Shown: in pieces, positions 11,131 through 21,194 of the stretch
How positions within the stretch are numbered: the first letter of the stretch is position 1
Layout of the letters: each line of letters begins with the position of its first letter
DNA from: Cepaea nemoralis
Lineage: Eukaryota; Mollusca; Gastropoda; Stylommatophora; Helicidae
Direction: 5' to 3'
NCBI GenBank assembly: GCA_014155875.1
Contig: JACEFZ010017896.1
Span: 118,727 to 182,726 of the forward strand
DNA length: 64,000 nt
Translations under genes and position numbers: made by a program
The notes under the pieces: generated by a model
The model's database searches: none
What the model saw: the letters and a program-made list of their open reading frames with translations, nothing else
What the model was told of the DNA's origin: nothing

Positions 11131-11385
11131 TGGAGTCTCCGTGGCGAAGTAGTCAAACCGACTGCCTCGGGTTCCGAAGGTTGTGAGTTCGAATCAGGGC
11201 CGCGTTCTTCGGTTCACGATAGCATTTATTTCGGAGACTCCAGTGGGTCGTCGCTGGAGCTACGGAGTTCGTGCTTTGTGCGACTCTTTCCACGCTGCGG
11301 AAAGAGACTGAGCCATATGGGATAACAACCCGGTGTAATGAAGTCGACCCTGTTGACTTTTAAGCGACTTTTTTTTCTATAGTAA
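11131..11385 (+). mobile_element. SINE-6 copy
   Basis: Head gtctccgtggcgaagtagtc with B-box-like gtgagttcgaatcagg, then ggagactccagtgggtcgtc, gctggagctacggagttcgt and ggaaagagactgagccat, with a T/A-rich end. The central block gagctacggagttcgtgc is shared with the reversed copies at 8886 and 44024 and, more loosely, with SINE-4. Confidence 0.8.
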
Positions 11386-11570
11386 AAAGTTAAGTTTTGG
11401 AGCAATAAGTAAAGTTTTAAAGTAAGAAGGTAAGTTTTGGAGCAATACGTGAAGAAGTAAAGTAAGAAGTTAAGTTTTGGAGCAACAAGTGAAGTTTTGG
11501 AGTAACAAATGAAGTTTTAAAGGTAAGAAGTTAAGTTTTCGAGTAACACATCAAAGTAATGCCTTTAAAT

Positions 11571-12814
11571 GAAAACAACAAACAATAACCAGAAATAAGT
11601 CCCAAAAGCATCAGCCCACTATATGTCAGTGATGCGTTAGCACCATCACATGTTGTACGCTTGAGTGCATGGAGGAAGAGGCGACCAACCTTTCTCTCCC
11701 ATAGTGAGGGACGAGCCCATGTACTGAACCCAGGCCTGAAAGCACCTCAGCGCACCACAGCATTAACTGGCACAAGGCGTGAGCATTTCCCAAGTTTGAT
11801 ACCGAAACTTTCTCTCTCGATTCTGCCATTACCCCTACCCCGTTCAACCTCAGAAGAGAAGGTATATTAGGGTCCATCCCATGCTCAGATTAATAGTTCT
11901 GTGACCGAGTCAGCCACAAATAGCGGCTTTCCACGGTTTTACCCTCACAAGTTTATTAATTTGATGGGGATTGTTGTCCTGGGGGGGGGGGGGGGGGGGG
12001 GGGGTGGACGTAATGACGCAAATTAGAAGTATCAGAGAATCCCAAAGCCAAAACGCTAATGAATCTAGGGGATTGACGTAGAAGGACGGACACGTCACGA
12101 GAAATTGTCAACAACAACAAACAGACGAACTTGGGAGCTTCATAGGAGCAGCAGCTTATGTGGTTTTGAGAAAGATAGGTTGGCGAGGCACTGGCACTAT
12201 ATCGCATTGGTGGCTGAGTTAATACATGGAATGGACGAGTCAATGTGTGGAGACAGCGTTCATATAAGCCACGAGTGAATATGGAGACGAATGCAGAAAC
12301 TCGATATCAGAGAAACGTCGGAAAGGACACTTAGAAGAGAACGGATAGAGAGAAGGACGCCGTGTTGACAGGCAAGGACACTGTCTAGAATTTTGAGCGG
12401 AAATGGCTTGAGACATGATGTTGGTTTTAATTGTAATTGCAATACTGTCCAGCCTGGACAGAACAGGCCCAGAATTTTATTCTTTGTTATTGCCGAATTA
12501 TTTGCTACAAGCCTGTACGCTGCAGAAATAAACAGCGTCATAACTGCCAACGTCTGACGGAGTCGACTTATTTTTGACGACAGTTTATAGCGAGCTGTTT
12601 TCTTATCAAGTTTTATTGTTGAGTTCTTACATACCCCGGGATGTTGTCTGGCAAAAAAGGGGGGGGGGGGGGGGGGGGTAATGATGTGTATGTCTCTTTC
12701 TCTGAGTTGCTATTTATAGTTACAGGTTCATCATCATCATGTGGTCTATCCGGAGCAGAACATTCCCCGCCCCACCCCGCCCCATAACCGTCTTTCGACA
12801 GTGCTCTCTATCAT
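11571..12814. other. Mostly unassigned, with two long G runs
   Basis: Contains uninterrupted G tracts at about 11981-12004 and 12659-12678 and no recognised gene or element. The minus-strand frames crossing the G runs are proline runs only. Confidence 0.5.
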
Positions 12815-13135
12815 AAACCAAATGTCCTGCCTATCATAAGGGAGATGTCCTGCCTATCATAAGCCAGATGTCCTGCCTATCATAAGCCAGATGTCCTGCT
12901 TATCATAAGTCATGTCCTGCTCATCATAAGCCAGATGTCCAGCCTATCGTAAGCCAAATGTCCTGCATATCATCAACCAGATGTCCTGCCTATCATAAGC
13001 CAGATGTCCTACCTATCATAAGCCAGATGTCATGCCTATAATAAGCCAGATGTCCTGCCTATCATCAGCCAGATGTCATGCCTATCATAAGCCAGATGTC
13101 CTGCCTATCATCAGCCAGATGCCCTGCATATCATC
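12815..13135. repeat. 23-bp minisatellite, about 14 copies
   Basis: Units of type agccagatgtcctgcc followed by tatcata, 23 bp long, with substitutions and one shortened unit (catgtcctgctc). The period equals that of the large satellite at 30-43 kb and both share agatgtc. Confidence 0.9.
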
Positions 13136-13860
13136 CACACATAGCGGCGTAGAGGTGTCCCTTAAATCAGAAGAAGTAAGGTTCCTCCTTCCACCTGCAA
13201 TCTTATGAAAGACCCCTGGTCATGGTGGGGTACCCGCTGCACCCCTCCCCCCAACCATGGTAAAGTGAAACCAGTCGACCACATGATGGATTTACCCTGA
13301 TAGCAGCAGACAGGTAGCTTTGTTGTGCTGGCAAGTTCATGACCTAGACAGGGGATCTCTTTATAGAGACGATGGCCATGGTCACTGACCAGTATACTAC
13401 CAAGAAAAAGGAAAGCAATGGTAGACTATCTTCGTTACAAATACCAAAGCATCATAATTAGGACCTATCCTTCCGTAAGCTTTCTCCTCACAATCAGGGC
13501 GAATGAGAGGGTTGACTTGTCCAACTTCAATGTCGTGCAACTTCAATGTCGTACAACTGTCGTACGCTGCCATCTTGATCAAGCGTCTTTTTGTCCCGTT
13601 TGTTAACAATGAAGACACCAGTGTTGTTATATTCAATCTTCTTCATGGCAGACTCAGTGGCTACTTGATCGGGGACTGTAGCAGCCAAACATAATGGAGA
13701 ACATGCCAGTAGTTCAGGCTTATCGTCCACGATTTTCCTTTCATGAGTATATTGATGTGATTCATACTTAAACAGGAAATATGACTAAAATACAGCCACT
13801 GGGAAAATGAAGCAAACGGTTTATGAAATTTACTCAAGCTTAAAAAAGTTAATTACGTGT
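13136..13860. other. No feature recognised
   Basis: No supported gene or repeat. Short opposing frames near 13400-13730 have no recognisable domain. Confidence 0.45.
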
Positions 13861-13861
13861 C

Positions 13862-14035
13862 CTTTACATGACATGGCAATCAACCCCCAGCATTTAACGG
13901 CTGTTTGCGATTTTCTACACAATTTTACTTTCAGTAGTTTGCCAGTGTCTTCTCAATGGCTGTCGGCTATACCTTTGTGAAAATCAACGCAAAGCGATGT
14001 GCTCCCACATTTCATGCAGCTGACTTTGAGCCTGA
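13862..14035 (-). mobile_element. SINE-2 relative, reversed and diverged
   Basis: Plus-strand order tgtcctttacatgacatgg, caatcaacccccagc, then cagtagtttgccagtg-cttctcaatggc is the reverse complement of the SINE-2 3' domain. It is followed by the alternative head gaaaatcaacgcaaagcgat also seen at 1370 and 20940. Confidence 0.6.
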
Positions 14036-14063
14036 TATGACGTTGTTTACCAGCTAGACTAGA

Positions 14064-14359
14064 GGTCAGCATGGCCGAATGGATAATAACACGTGTTCTT
14101 AAACATCCAGTATGCTGATGCCGAGGTAAGGGGTTCAACCCCTAGACCAGACAGTTGGACTAAAATGTTGACTTCCCGTCCTTGACTTGGGGACATAAAT
14201 TACAAGTACCTCTGAAGCCGGAGTGGGTTCGCCTGTTGGCGAGGGACACTGGTAATAGGGAAAGCTAATTGACACGCAAAATTCAGTCCAGTGTCCTAGA
14301 AATAGTGTATGGACTACTCTTGAGTTCAAAGCGTGCGAGCGCGAAAAAAAAAAAAAAAA
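14064..14359 (+). mobile_element. SINE-1 copy, full length
   Basis: Complete family structure: ggtcagcatggccgaatgga, ggggttcaacccctagacc, a single 34-bp segment beginning gttggactaaaatgttgac, gtgggttcgcctgttggcg, and a poly(A) tail of about 16 at 14344-14359. Here the 34-bp segment is bounded by ggactaaaat and ggacataaat, the imperfect direct repeats proposed to seed the array at 4504-5557. Confidence 0.88.
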
Positions 14360-14376
14360 AGCTATAATCATACAGG

Positions 14377-14636
14377 AACCGGCTCCGTGGCCGAGGAGTT
14401 AGCAGCTTTCTCCGCTAACTCCGAATACTCTCGTCACGTGACGCGACGAGAATTAGCAGTGGTTCGAATCGCAAAAGTGACTTATGAGAGTATGGAGCCG
14501 GTCGCTCAGAAAGTCGTGGCGTGCTGATGAGCGTAATCTAGCCTAGGAATCAACATACAGCTGAAAGATGCTGGTGTTGACCGCAATATCATGAAACAGG
14601 ATGGAAACGCGGGAAAAAAAAAAAAAAAAAAAAAAA
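14377..14636 (+). mobile_element. SINE-2 copy with perfect 13-bp TSD
   Basis: tRNA-like head ggctccgtggccgaggagtt and B-box-like gtggttcgaatcgc. The 3' domain (cgctcagaaagtcgtgg, tgagcgtaatctagcc, gctgaaagatgctggtgttg) is followed by about 24 A. The sequence ataatcatacagg lies at 14364-14376 and again at 14637-14649, defining the insertion precisely just downstream of a SINE-1 poly(A) tail. Confidence 0.9.
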
Positions 14637-14844
14637 ATAATCATACAGGGCCTTCTAGAGTCACGGGTGAAGGTTGTACCTCTAGATGACCATATTCCTT
14701 TCACTAGAGCGCGGGATAAGGAAGCTCAGGACGACATGGTGACGTCATAAGGACAGTTTAAAGATGGCCACCCCATTTTTGACGTGCACCAAAGAGGAGC
14801 AGCTTTCTTGATCAGTGAAGGGGTGAACCCTATAGAAATTCACC

Positions 14845-15000
14845 GGCAACCAACCAACGAATCAACCAACCAACCAGCTAGCCAGCCAACCATGCAACCA
14901 GTCAGTCAACCAACCAACTAACAACAAACTATCCAACCAACCAACCAATCAACCAACCAGTTAGTCAACCATCCAACCAACCAACAAAGGAAACAACAAA
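14845..15000. repeat. (AACC)-rich imperfect tetranucleotide tract
   Basis: Imperfect caac/caat units (aaccaaccaacgaatcaacc). A similar but longer tract is at 18690-19075. Confidence 0.85.
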
Positions 15001-15443
15001 TGAACAACGAGGAAAGACTTAGAGAAGATGGAGTGCCGTGGAATGTAACCAGCAGTGTCGCACAGGAAGACAGGTGAACAACGAGGAAGGACTTAGAGAA
15101 GATGGAGTGCCGTGGAATGTAACCAGCAGTGTCGCACAGGAAGACAGGTGAACAACGAGGAAGGACTTAGAGAAGATGGAGTGCCGTGGAATGTACCAGC
15201 AGTGTCGCACAGGAAGACAGGTGAACAACGAGGAAGGACTTAGAGAAGATGGAGTGCCGTGGAATGTAACCAGCAGTGTCGCACAGGAAGACAGGTGAAC
15301 AACGAGGAAGGACTTAGAGAAGATGGAGTGCCGTGGAATGTAACCAGCAGTGTCGCACAGGAAGACAGATGAACAACGAGGAAGGACTTAGAGAAGATGG
15401 AGTGCCGTGGAATGTAACCAGCAGTGTCTCACAGGAAGACAGA
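15001..15443. repeat. 74-bp minisatellite, about 6 copies
   Basis: Copies start with tgaacaacgaggaaggactt at 15001, 15075, 15149, 15222, 15296 and 15370. The spacing is 74 bp, with one 73-bp unit. Each includes gaatgtaaccagcagtgtcg, which is also the core of the adjoining 72-bp units. Confidence 0.95.
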
Positions 15444-16279
15444 TGAACAACCCAGACAGAGAAGCCCACCAACAGATACTTGAATGTAACCAGCAGTGTC
15501 TCACAGGAAGACAGAGGAACAACCCAGACAGAGAAGCCCACCAACAGATACTTGAATGTAACCAGCAGTGTCTCACAGGAAGACAGAGGAACAACCCAGA
15601 CAGAGAAGCCCACCAACAGATACTTGAATGTAACCAGCAGTGTCTCACAGGAAGACAGATGAACAACCCAGACAGAGAAGCCCACCAACAGATACTTGAA
15701 TGTAACCATCAGTGTCTCACAGGAAGACAGATGAACAACCCAGACAGAGAAGCCCACCAACAGATACTTGAATGTAACCATCAGTGTCTCACAGGAAGAC
15801 AGATGAACAACCCAGACAGAGAAGCCCACCAACAGATACTTGAATGTAACCAGCAGTGTCTCACAGGAAGACAGATGAACAACCCAGACAGAGAAGCCCA
15901 CCAACAGATACTTGAATGTAACCATCAGTGTCTCACAGGAAGACAGAGGAACAACCCAGACAGAGAAGCCCACCAACAGATACTTGAATGTAACCATCAG
16001 TGTCTCACAGGAAGACAGATGAACAACCCAGACAGAGAAGCCCACCAACAGATACTTGAATGTAACCATCAGTGTCTCACAGGAAGACAGATGAACAACC
16101 CAGACAGAGAAGCCCACCAACAGATACTTGAATGTAACCAGCAGTGTCGCACAAGAAGACAGAGGAACAACCCAGACAGAGAAGCCCACCAACAGATACT
16201 TGAATGTAACCAGCAGTGTCGCACAAGAAGACAGATGAACAACCCAGACAGAGAAGCCCACCAACAGATACTTGAATGT
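15444..16279. repeat. 72-bp minisatellite, about 11-12 copies
   Basis: Units contain gaacaacccagacagagaag, cccaccaacagatacttg and aatgtaaccagcagtgtc. Because 72 is divisible by three and no stop occurs in some frames, both strands stay open for more than 300 codons (24-residue periodic peptide such as ECNQQCLTGRQMNNPDREA). Variants (cagcag/catcag; gatgaac/gaggaac; gtctc/gtcgc) change the amino acids freely, which argues against coding. Confidence 0.95.
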
Positions 16280-16528
16280 AAAAAAAAAAATCAAAACCAC
16301 GGTCATCTACTGCCTGTAGTACCTGGCGGTGTGGGACAGAGGAGGGGGAAGGGGTCCTGAGGCTAAGGAATTCAGGCAGTCTGGCTAGTGCAGTAGCCGT
16401 GAACTGTGCAGGTTAGGCTTTTCTTTTTGCCCACTGACAGAAAAAAGTCTACAATTTACTGAGGATGCTAACTCAGGTCTCCCGAAGGAAAACTCGACAT
16501 TCTAGTCACTCGACCAGCCGCTCCCCTG
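16272..16528 (-). mobile_element. SINE-5 copy, reversed
   Basis: Reverse complement carries ggggagcggctggtcgagtg, gacctgagttagcatcctc, aaaagaaaagcctaacctgc and ggcagtagatgaccgtgg, ending in a T run. It matches the 9751 copy block by block. It abuts the donor side of the neighbouring exon, so it lies in the downstream intron. Confidence 0.8.
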
Positions 16529-16559
16529 AGACCTGATTAAACAACAAATATGTACATAC

Positions 16560-17539
16560 CCAATTTTCTGTTCAGAACTCCAAGTGATTGTGTTGACTGA
16601 TCTGCTTGTGCTGCTGAGTTCCATGGATTTATCCAAGATTGGTGATGAAAGAATGAAAACTTCTTCATCAGGTGGATTGACTAGGGAACTGTCTGGATTC
16701 GGAGCAGGCATGTATGTCTGGGAGATTTGTGGACAATCTGCAGGCAGGTTGTGTACGCTCTTATGTTCAGGCTGAGAGATGGATTTTTTTGAAGAAACTT
16801 TGGCTGTGTTAGAAACTAAAGATTTCCGGAAAATTCTAGGGGACAATGATTTATACAACCTGGATAAGGATGATCGTGGCCAAGAGAGCAGTCTTGGCAG
16901 TCGTGTTTGAGGTTTAGTTGAAACTGAAGATTCAGGTGGAGAATCTGTGTTTGATTCTTGTTGGGAGCTAGAAGGTTGTAAGGATGCACATGTCAATGGA
17001 ATAGGCACTGTACCAGGGCATGCATCATCTAGATGCTTAGAATGTAAACTGTTTGGTTCATTTGAAAAAGGGAACACTTGAGAAATACTTGTGCCACAAT
17101 CACTGGTCGTAGTTTGTGAGCAATTACAATGATCTTCAAAGCCAAGATCTGCTTCTGGATGGTCTGGCTGCTGGGAGTGAACATGCTGCACGCCTGAGTA
17201 GATTGAACAGCTGGTGTTTGAAGAGTCTAGAGAGGAGATCCTACCTATACCCTCGTCACTGACATCGTTGAGACTGGAGATACTGCCGCTCATATCTGAG
17301 AAAAAGCATTGGCTCGAAGACAAGCTGCAGCAGTGCTCTGAGTGCAAGCTTCGATTTATTTCATCACTGATATTCTCAGCAACATAATCTGTTTGAGCAT
17401 GATTCAGGCAGCTAATTTCTAGTGATCTATGAGACTGAGCCTCTTGTCGCGAATACCCAGGAACTGTGTGTGTCATCTTCATGACATGGAAGGAACACTG
17501 AGGTGGGTACTCCACTGCTTCCCAGAGCTGGTGAGTTTC
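16560..17539 (-). CDS. Candidate internal exon of an unrecognised host protein
   Basis: A 980-bp minus-strand open segment with a strong acceptor (pyrimidine-rich tract ending ctctttcag just above 17539) and a consensus donor (gtatgt at 16559-16554). It begins in phase 0 with ETHQLWEAVEYPPQ and ends two bases into a codon after SSEQKIG. The peptide of about 326 residues is Ser/Pro-rich and looks disordered. It has acidic Ser patches (DVSDEGIGRISSLDSS) and a basic stretch (PRLLSWPRSSLSRLYKSLSP). Unlike the transposon frames here it has no stop or frameshift. It joins in phase to the exon at 19153-19358. I do not recognise the family; it could be a cytoplasmic tail or scaffold region. The first and last exons are outside what I can identify. 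Confidence 0.6.
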
Positions 17540-17689
17540 CTGAAAGAGAAATACATCTTTGGTGTTAGGCATCATATGGTGAGCGGATTCTCCGCTTGCT
17601 GTAGAAAAACTCGGGAAATATTCACACAACACTATTTTAACCCGCTCTGTACCACACACATTCTCATACATTCACTGATTACATCATAA

Positions 17690-17962
17690 TCACATCTCAC
17701 CCCTTCTCTCTCTTCCTCTATCACTTTCCCATCTTCTCTCCTTCTCTTCTCACCTCTCTTTTTCCCCTCTCACTTCTCCCATCCTCTTTCCTTCTGTCCC
17801 TCCACACCCCTCCCCTTTTCATGTTCCTCATCCTTTCTCGCTCTCTTCTCCCCCTCTATCACTCTCCTTTTCTCTTTCTCTCTCTCTCCCCTCTCTCACT
17901 TTTCTATCCTCTCTCCCCTCTCTCCCCTTCTCTCCCACTACCCCCATCGCCCACTTTCTCTA

Positions 17963-18021
<59 letters not shown>
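17690..18021. repeat. Polypyrimidine tract ending in (CT)n
   Basis: Some 270 bp of C/T-rich sequence (cttctctc type) grade into about 26 perfect ct units at 17969-18020. It lies in the intron between the two candidate exons. Confidence 0.9.
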
Positions 18022-18023
<2 letters not shown>

Positions 18024-18029
18024 GTAACA

Positions 18030-18345
18030 GGCTATGTGCATGTGGTCGCTCTCATCCCAGTCCGGGCGGAACAGTTCCTCCATGGCTTGCCGGTTCTCCT
18101 GTCGTGTACATCTCCATGAAAAAAAGAGATCTACAATATCCAGTGTCCAATCTCCTTGCGGGTCGACCCCTATCTCATCTGTCAGGAACCATACCTTCCA
18201 GCACTTCTCTGTACAAACCACTGCCATGTTTACTACAATCATTCCTTCCATCACTTCTCTTTACCAGCCACTGCCACGTTTACTACAATCAAAGTATCTT
18301 ACTTTACAACCGGATACTGCTAATCTCATCTTCAATGCCTGGGTC
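18030..18345 (-). pseudogene. RTE-like LINE C-terminal remnant
   Basis: The minus strand reads KVRYFDCSKRGSGW then, with a frame change, LEGMVPDR-DRGRPARR. This parallels the RYFYHIKCHGRLERTKLEGVVPE frame at 56.2 kb. That homology is why I do not treat the open frame at 17904-18254 as a host exon. A 60-bp stretch (cttcc-tcacttctct-acca) is duplicated near 18205-18290. Confidence 0.55.
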
Positions 18346-18689
18346 CTGATACGATAAAGAAGGGCGTAATTGCCACGTTCTTCGGTAACCCCTACGCCAG
18401 GAACTATGAGAATGTTGATGACAGTGAATCCAAGAGCAATATCTCTCAAACATGACAGCTTAAGGACCAGGTTAAGATAACCAATTCCAGTCTCACAGAT
18501 AGACTTGGGACAGACACAGTATAGGGAACGAGAACTGCTACACAATTCCGGTGGCGATTATACTTCAGTAACGGGCCGGTCAGAAAGTATTGCTCAAATC
18601 TCCCTCCGATAGATTCAAACCCCCTTCATGGCCCACCTAACTCTAGCGTCCATACATCGGGCTTAAGAGTTAAACTGAAGTCTCTTAAA
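18346..18689. other. No feature recognised
   Basis: Intronic-looking sequence between the RTE remnant and the tetranucleotide tract. Confidence 0.45.
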
Positions 18690-19075
18690 GATTCACCAAA
18701 CAACCAACCAACTGACCAGCCAACCAACTAATCAACCAACCAACCAACCAACCAACCAATCACCTGATCTTCCAATCAGCAAACTAATCACCGAACCACC
18801 CAATCAACTAATCAACCAACCAACCAACCAACTAATTAACTAACCAAAACCAATCAGTTAATCAATCAACCACCTATCCAACCAACTAATCAACCAACCA
18901 ATCAATCAACTAATCAACCAACCAACTAAACAACTAACCAACCAAGCAATCAATCAACTAATCAACCAGCTAATCAACCAATCAACCATCCAATCAACCA
19001 ACCAATCAACCAACCAACCAATAAACCTATCAATCAAGTAATCAACCAACCGACCAATCAACCAGCGAAAATAGC
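18690..19075. repeat. (AACC/AATC)-rich tetranucleotide tract
   Basis: Almost 400 bp of imperfect four-base units (accaaccaactaatcaacc), more diverged than a young microsatellite. Confidence 0.9.
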
Positions 19076-19152
19076 AGTCACTCTCCACGAGAAAACCTAC
19101 CCGTTATTCACTGTACTTCACGTTATAAAATCGTTATTATAAAATCCCTGAC

Positions 19153-19358
19153 CTGATAATGTTTTTCAGTCAGAGGGCAGAGGTCAATCAGTTCATCGTT
19201 GTCGGATCTACAGTCTGTCTCCAGCATGGCAGTGAAGATGTCTTCAAGATCAGGCAGCTGTCCAGAGAACTTGACAATGCCCTCTCGTGGAAGCTTGTGT
19301 AGATTATCCTCGGAAACCGTATGACGTATCTCACAGAATCCAGGTGCAGCTTGCAAGT
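19153..19358 (-). CDS. Candidate internal exon of the same host gene
   Basis: A 206-bp minus-strand segment with an acceptor (tttcctgtatccagcag just above 19358) and a donor reading CAG|gtcagg at 19152-19147. The peptide runs from DLQAAPGFCEIRHTVSED through LPREGIVKFSGQLPDLEDIF to LCPLTEKHYQ. It starts in phase 1 and ends in phase 0, and the exon at 17539 starts in phase 0, so the two join without a frame break. The composition is that of a folded, mildly acidic domain. I do not recognise the family. Splice-site and phase agreement are the only support. Confidence 0.5.
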
Positions 19359-19550
19359 CTGCTGGATACAGGAAAGATGTCAGCAATGCGCTTGAGTTGA
19401 TCGGCTTTATTTTTATTATTACATTTTTTTTAAAATGTTGCGTTCGTCCACTTTGAACTAAACCTGAGTGCATACATGTGCTACTACTCTAGTGCACTGA
19501 ACTGGATTGTGTATGTGGATTAGCTTTGCCTCTAAACCCACATGCCAAGG

Positions 19551-19885
19551 GATACATTGGATACACGTGTATTCACTCTTTAATGCTCATTAGATTTCAA
19601 CTAATTCAAAGGATATGTTGGATATATGTGTATTAACTTTTTAATGCTGATAAGATTTCGGCTAATTCATCTTCTTCTGCTTTCATCCGGACTGTTTTTC
19701 AGGCGTAATTGCGGTGTGTCTTGTTAGGCACCCTTGGGCCAAAGCCTTAGGCCAACACATCCGACTTTAGCGTGCGTGTTTTAACCAGGTTAGCATTCCT
19801 TGGAGATTTCGGCTAATTCAAAGGATACACAGAATATACGTGTAATAACTCTTTAATGCCTATAAGATTTAACACACAGCTTCTG
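19551..19885. repeat. 61-bp tandem repeat, 3 copies, split by a SINE-3
   Basis: Units contain ggatacattgg, cacgtgtattcactctttaa and tgctcattagatttc. They start near 19551, 19612 and, after the insertion, 19823. Confidence 0.75.
19670..19803 (-). mobile_element. SINE-3 copy, reversed, with 17-bp TSD
   Basis: The 145-bp-family module on the minus strand, from ccaaggaatgctaacctgg to gtccggatgaaagcagaag. It is flanked by agatttcggctaattca at 19653-19669 and 19804-19820. This is the most diverged copy, and its stem-loop is partly lost. Confidence 0.8.
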
Positions 19886-20034
19886 ATTTTCTTCCTTACA
19901 TTAAATAATCCCAGACATAGAAACACAGAACGCTGTATGGATCAGAAACACGGAGAACGGCTGAAGTGGTTACTATTAAACTACAAGCATGCATTAACTG
20001 CTGCCTGTAAAACACATATGTATATAAAGGAGCA

Positions 20035-20350
20035 TTAAAATGGCATGACAAAATCACCAATGTGGAGCTCATGGAGAGAACTGGACAAATACCAGTGAAC
20101 CTAGAGGTGAAGAAACGATGCTGGCGCTGGATGGGACACACACTGAGAAAGCTCGAGAACAGTGTAACTAGAAAAGCGTTAGTCTGGAACCCACAGGGAA
20201 AAAGAAATAGGGGGAGAACTATAAACACACGGACAAGAGAAGTGGAATCAGAAATGAATAATTTGGGGAGGACATGGACGGAGCTGCATGTGATAGTTGA
20301 GGATAGAAGGGTTCGGAGTAAGTTGGTTGATGGATCATGCCCCAATGGGC
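20035..20350 (+). pseudogene. RTE-like LINE C-terminal remnant (second lineage)
   Basis: Encodes KWHDKITNVELMERTGQIPV, then KKRCWRWMGHTLRKLENS, TRKALVWNPQGKRNRGRT and TWTELHVIVEDRRV-W-like residues. This is the familiar ERTGQ ... WRWIGHTLR ... WNPQGKRKRGRP C terminus of many invertebrate RTE-like endonuclease/reverse transcriptase proteins. It is a clearly different lineage from the FFGHVMRREA-type copies at 51.7 and 56.7 kb. No catalytic domain remains. Confidence 0.8.
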
Positions 20351-20474
20351 ATACATGGGGAGAGAAGAAGAGGAAAGACAGGAAACCATTGAACACCACA
20401 TGTGTCGACGGTACAGGGCGAGAGAAGAAGAGGAAGGACAGTAAACCACTGCACATCACATGTGTCGACGGAAT
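20350..20474. repeat. ~60-bp tandem duplication
   Basis: Two copies containing gagagaagaagaggaa and cacatgtgtcgacgg, immediately downstream of the RTE remnant. Confidence 0.75.
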
Positions 20475-20475
20475 G

Positions 20476-20821
20476 TTAGTTAGTTAGTCGCGGTTCCAAC
20501 TTCACGGCAAAAGGTCGCCCAATTATGCTCCATTCCCGTGCCAGCGAATATCACACAAAATGCTCCTCACTGGCTCATGTGAAAAGTGGAACAGACAGGA
20601 GACTCGACAAACCAACAGCCCGCACAGGCATACTATGCATAATGCTGCTGCCAGAATGCGAACACAAAAGTTAACCACTAAAAATGCAGTTTATCGTCGA
20701 TGGAAGCGGCAGTCACTAGAAAACTAGCAGCCACACATGACTTAAGGTAATGTAAAGAGAACGGAAGTTGTCAACGGGGCAGTCAGATTTCTTATGTATA
20801 CACTCAATTAGTAGGCATATT
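20476..20821. other. No feature recognised
   Basis: No supported signal. Confidence 0.45.
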
Positions 20822-20823
20822 CA

Positions 20824-21015
20824 TTACAGGACATCACAGTCAACCCCAGGAATGTTTGGCTGTTTGTGGTTTCTTGGCAAGGTTACGTTCAGTAATTTGC
20901 CATTGCTTTCTAAACGACCGACACTCATACCATTGTATGAAAACAAGCGCAAGTCGGTCTGCTTCCAAATTGCCAGCTGGCTGTGCTCGAATTTCGTCCA
21001 TAACTCCTTGACCAC
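20824..21015 (-). mobile_element. SINE-2 relative, reversed
   Basis: Contains acaggacatcacagtcaacc, tttcttggcaaggttacg and cagtaatttgccattgctt, the reverse complement of the SINE-2 3' domain. It is followed by the alternative head gcgcaagtcggtctgcttcc. Confidence 0.7.
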
Positions 21016-21018
21016 AGC

Positions 21019-21194
21019 GCCAGCTGGAACACACGGGGAACAGACATGAACACACACCACGATGTTTGGGACTGAATAAATTAAGGGAGTCGTTGGTTAC
21101 CAGTTCGCCAGCTGGAACACACAGGGAACAGACATGAACACACACCACGATGTTTGGGCCTGAATAAATTAAGGGAGTCGTTGGTTACCAGTTC
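21019..21194. repeat. 88-bp tandem duplication
   Basis: Two nearly identical 88-bp units start with gccagctggaacacac at 21019 and 21107, differing at only a few positions, so the duplication is recent. Confidence 0.92.

Larger units (their letters stand above)
9575..11570. repeat. Diverged ~20-bp minisatellite, interrupted three times
   Basis: Loose units of about 20 bp of the type aagttttggagtaacaagt occupy 9575-9740, 9990-10225, 10926-11125 and 11385-11560. SINE-5, a 682-bp insertion and SINE-6 separate the blocks. The same unit on each side of the insertions shows a single old array later colonised by mobile elements. Confidence 0.75.

Noticed and set aside
15314..16360. 317- and 330-codon frames on opposite strands as protein genes
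   Set aside because: They arise from a 72-bp tandem unit that lacks stops, with no splice, start or conservation evidence. Reported as a repeat.
17904..18254. Host exon between the two candidate exons
   Set aside because: The other frame of the same strand reads LEGMVPDR and RGRPARR, matching RTE-like C termini at 56.2 kb. Its phases also do not fit the neighbouring exons.
19896..20459. 187-codon minus-strand frame
   Set aside because: It lies opposite the RTE-like C-terminal frame on the plus strand, which has recognisable motifs; treated as its shadow.
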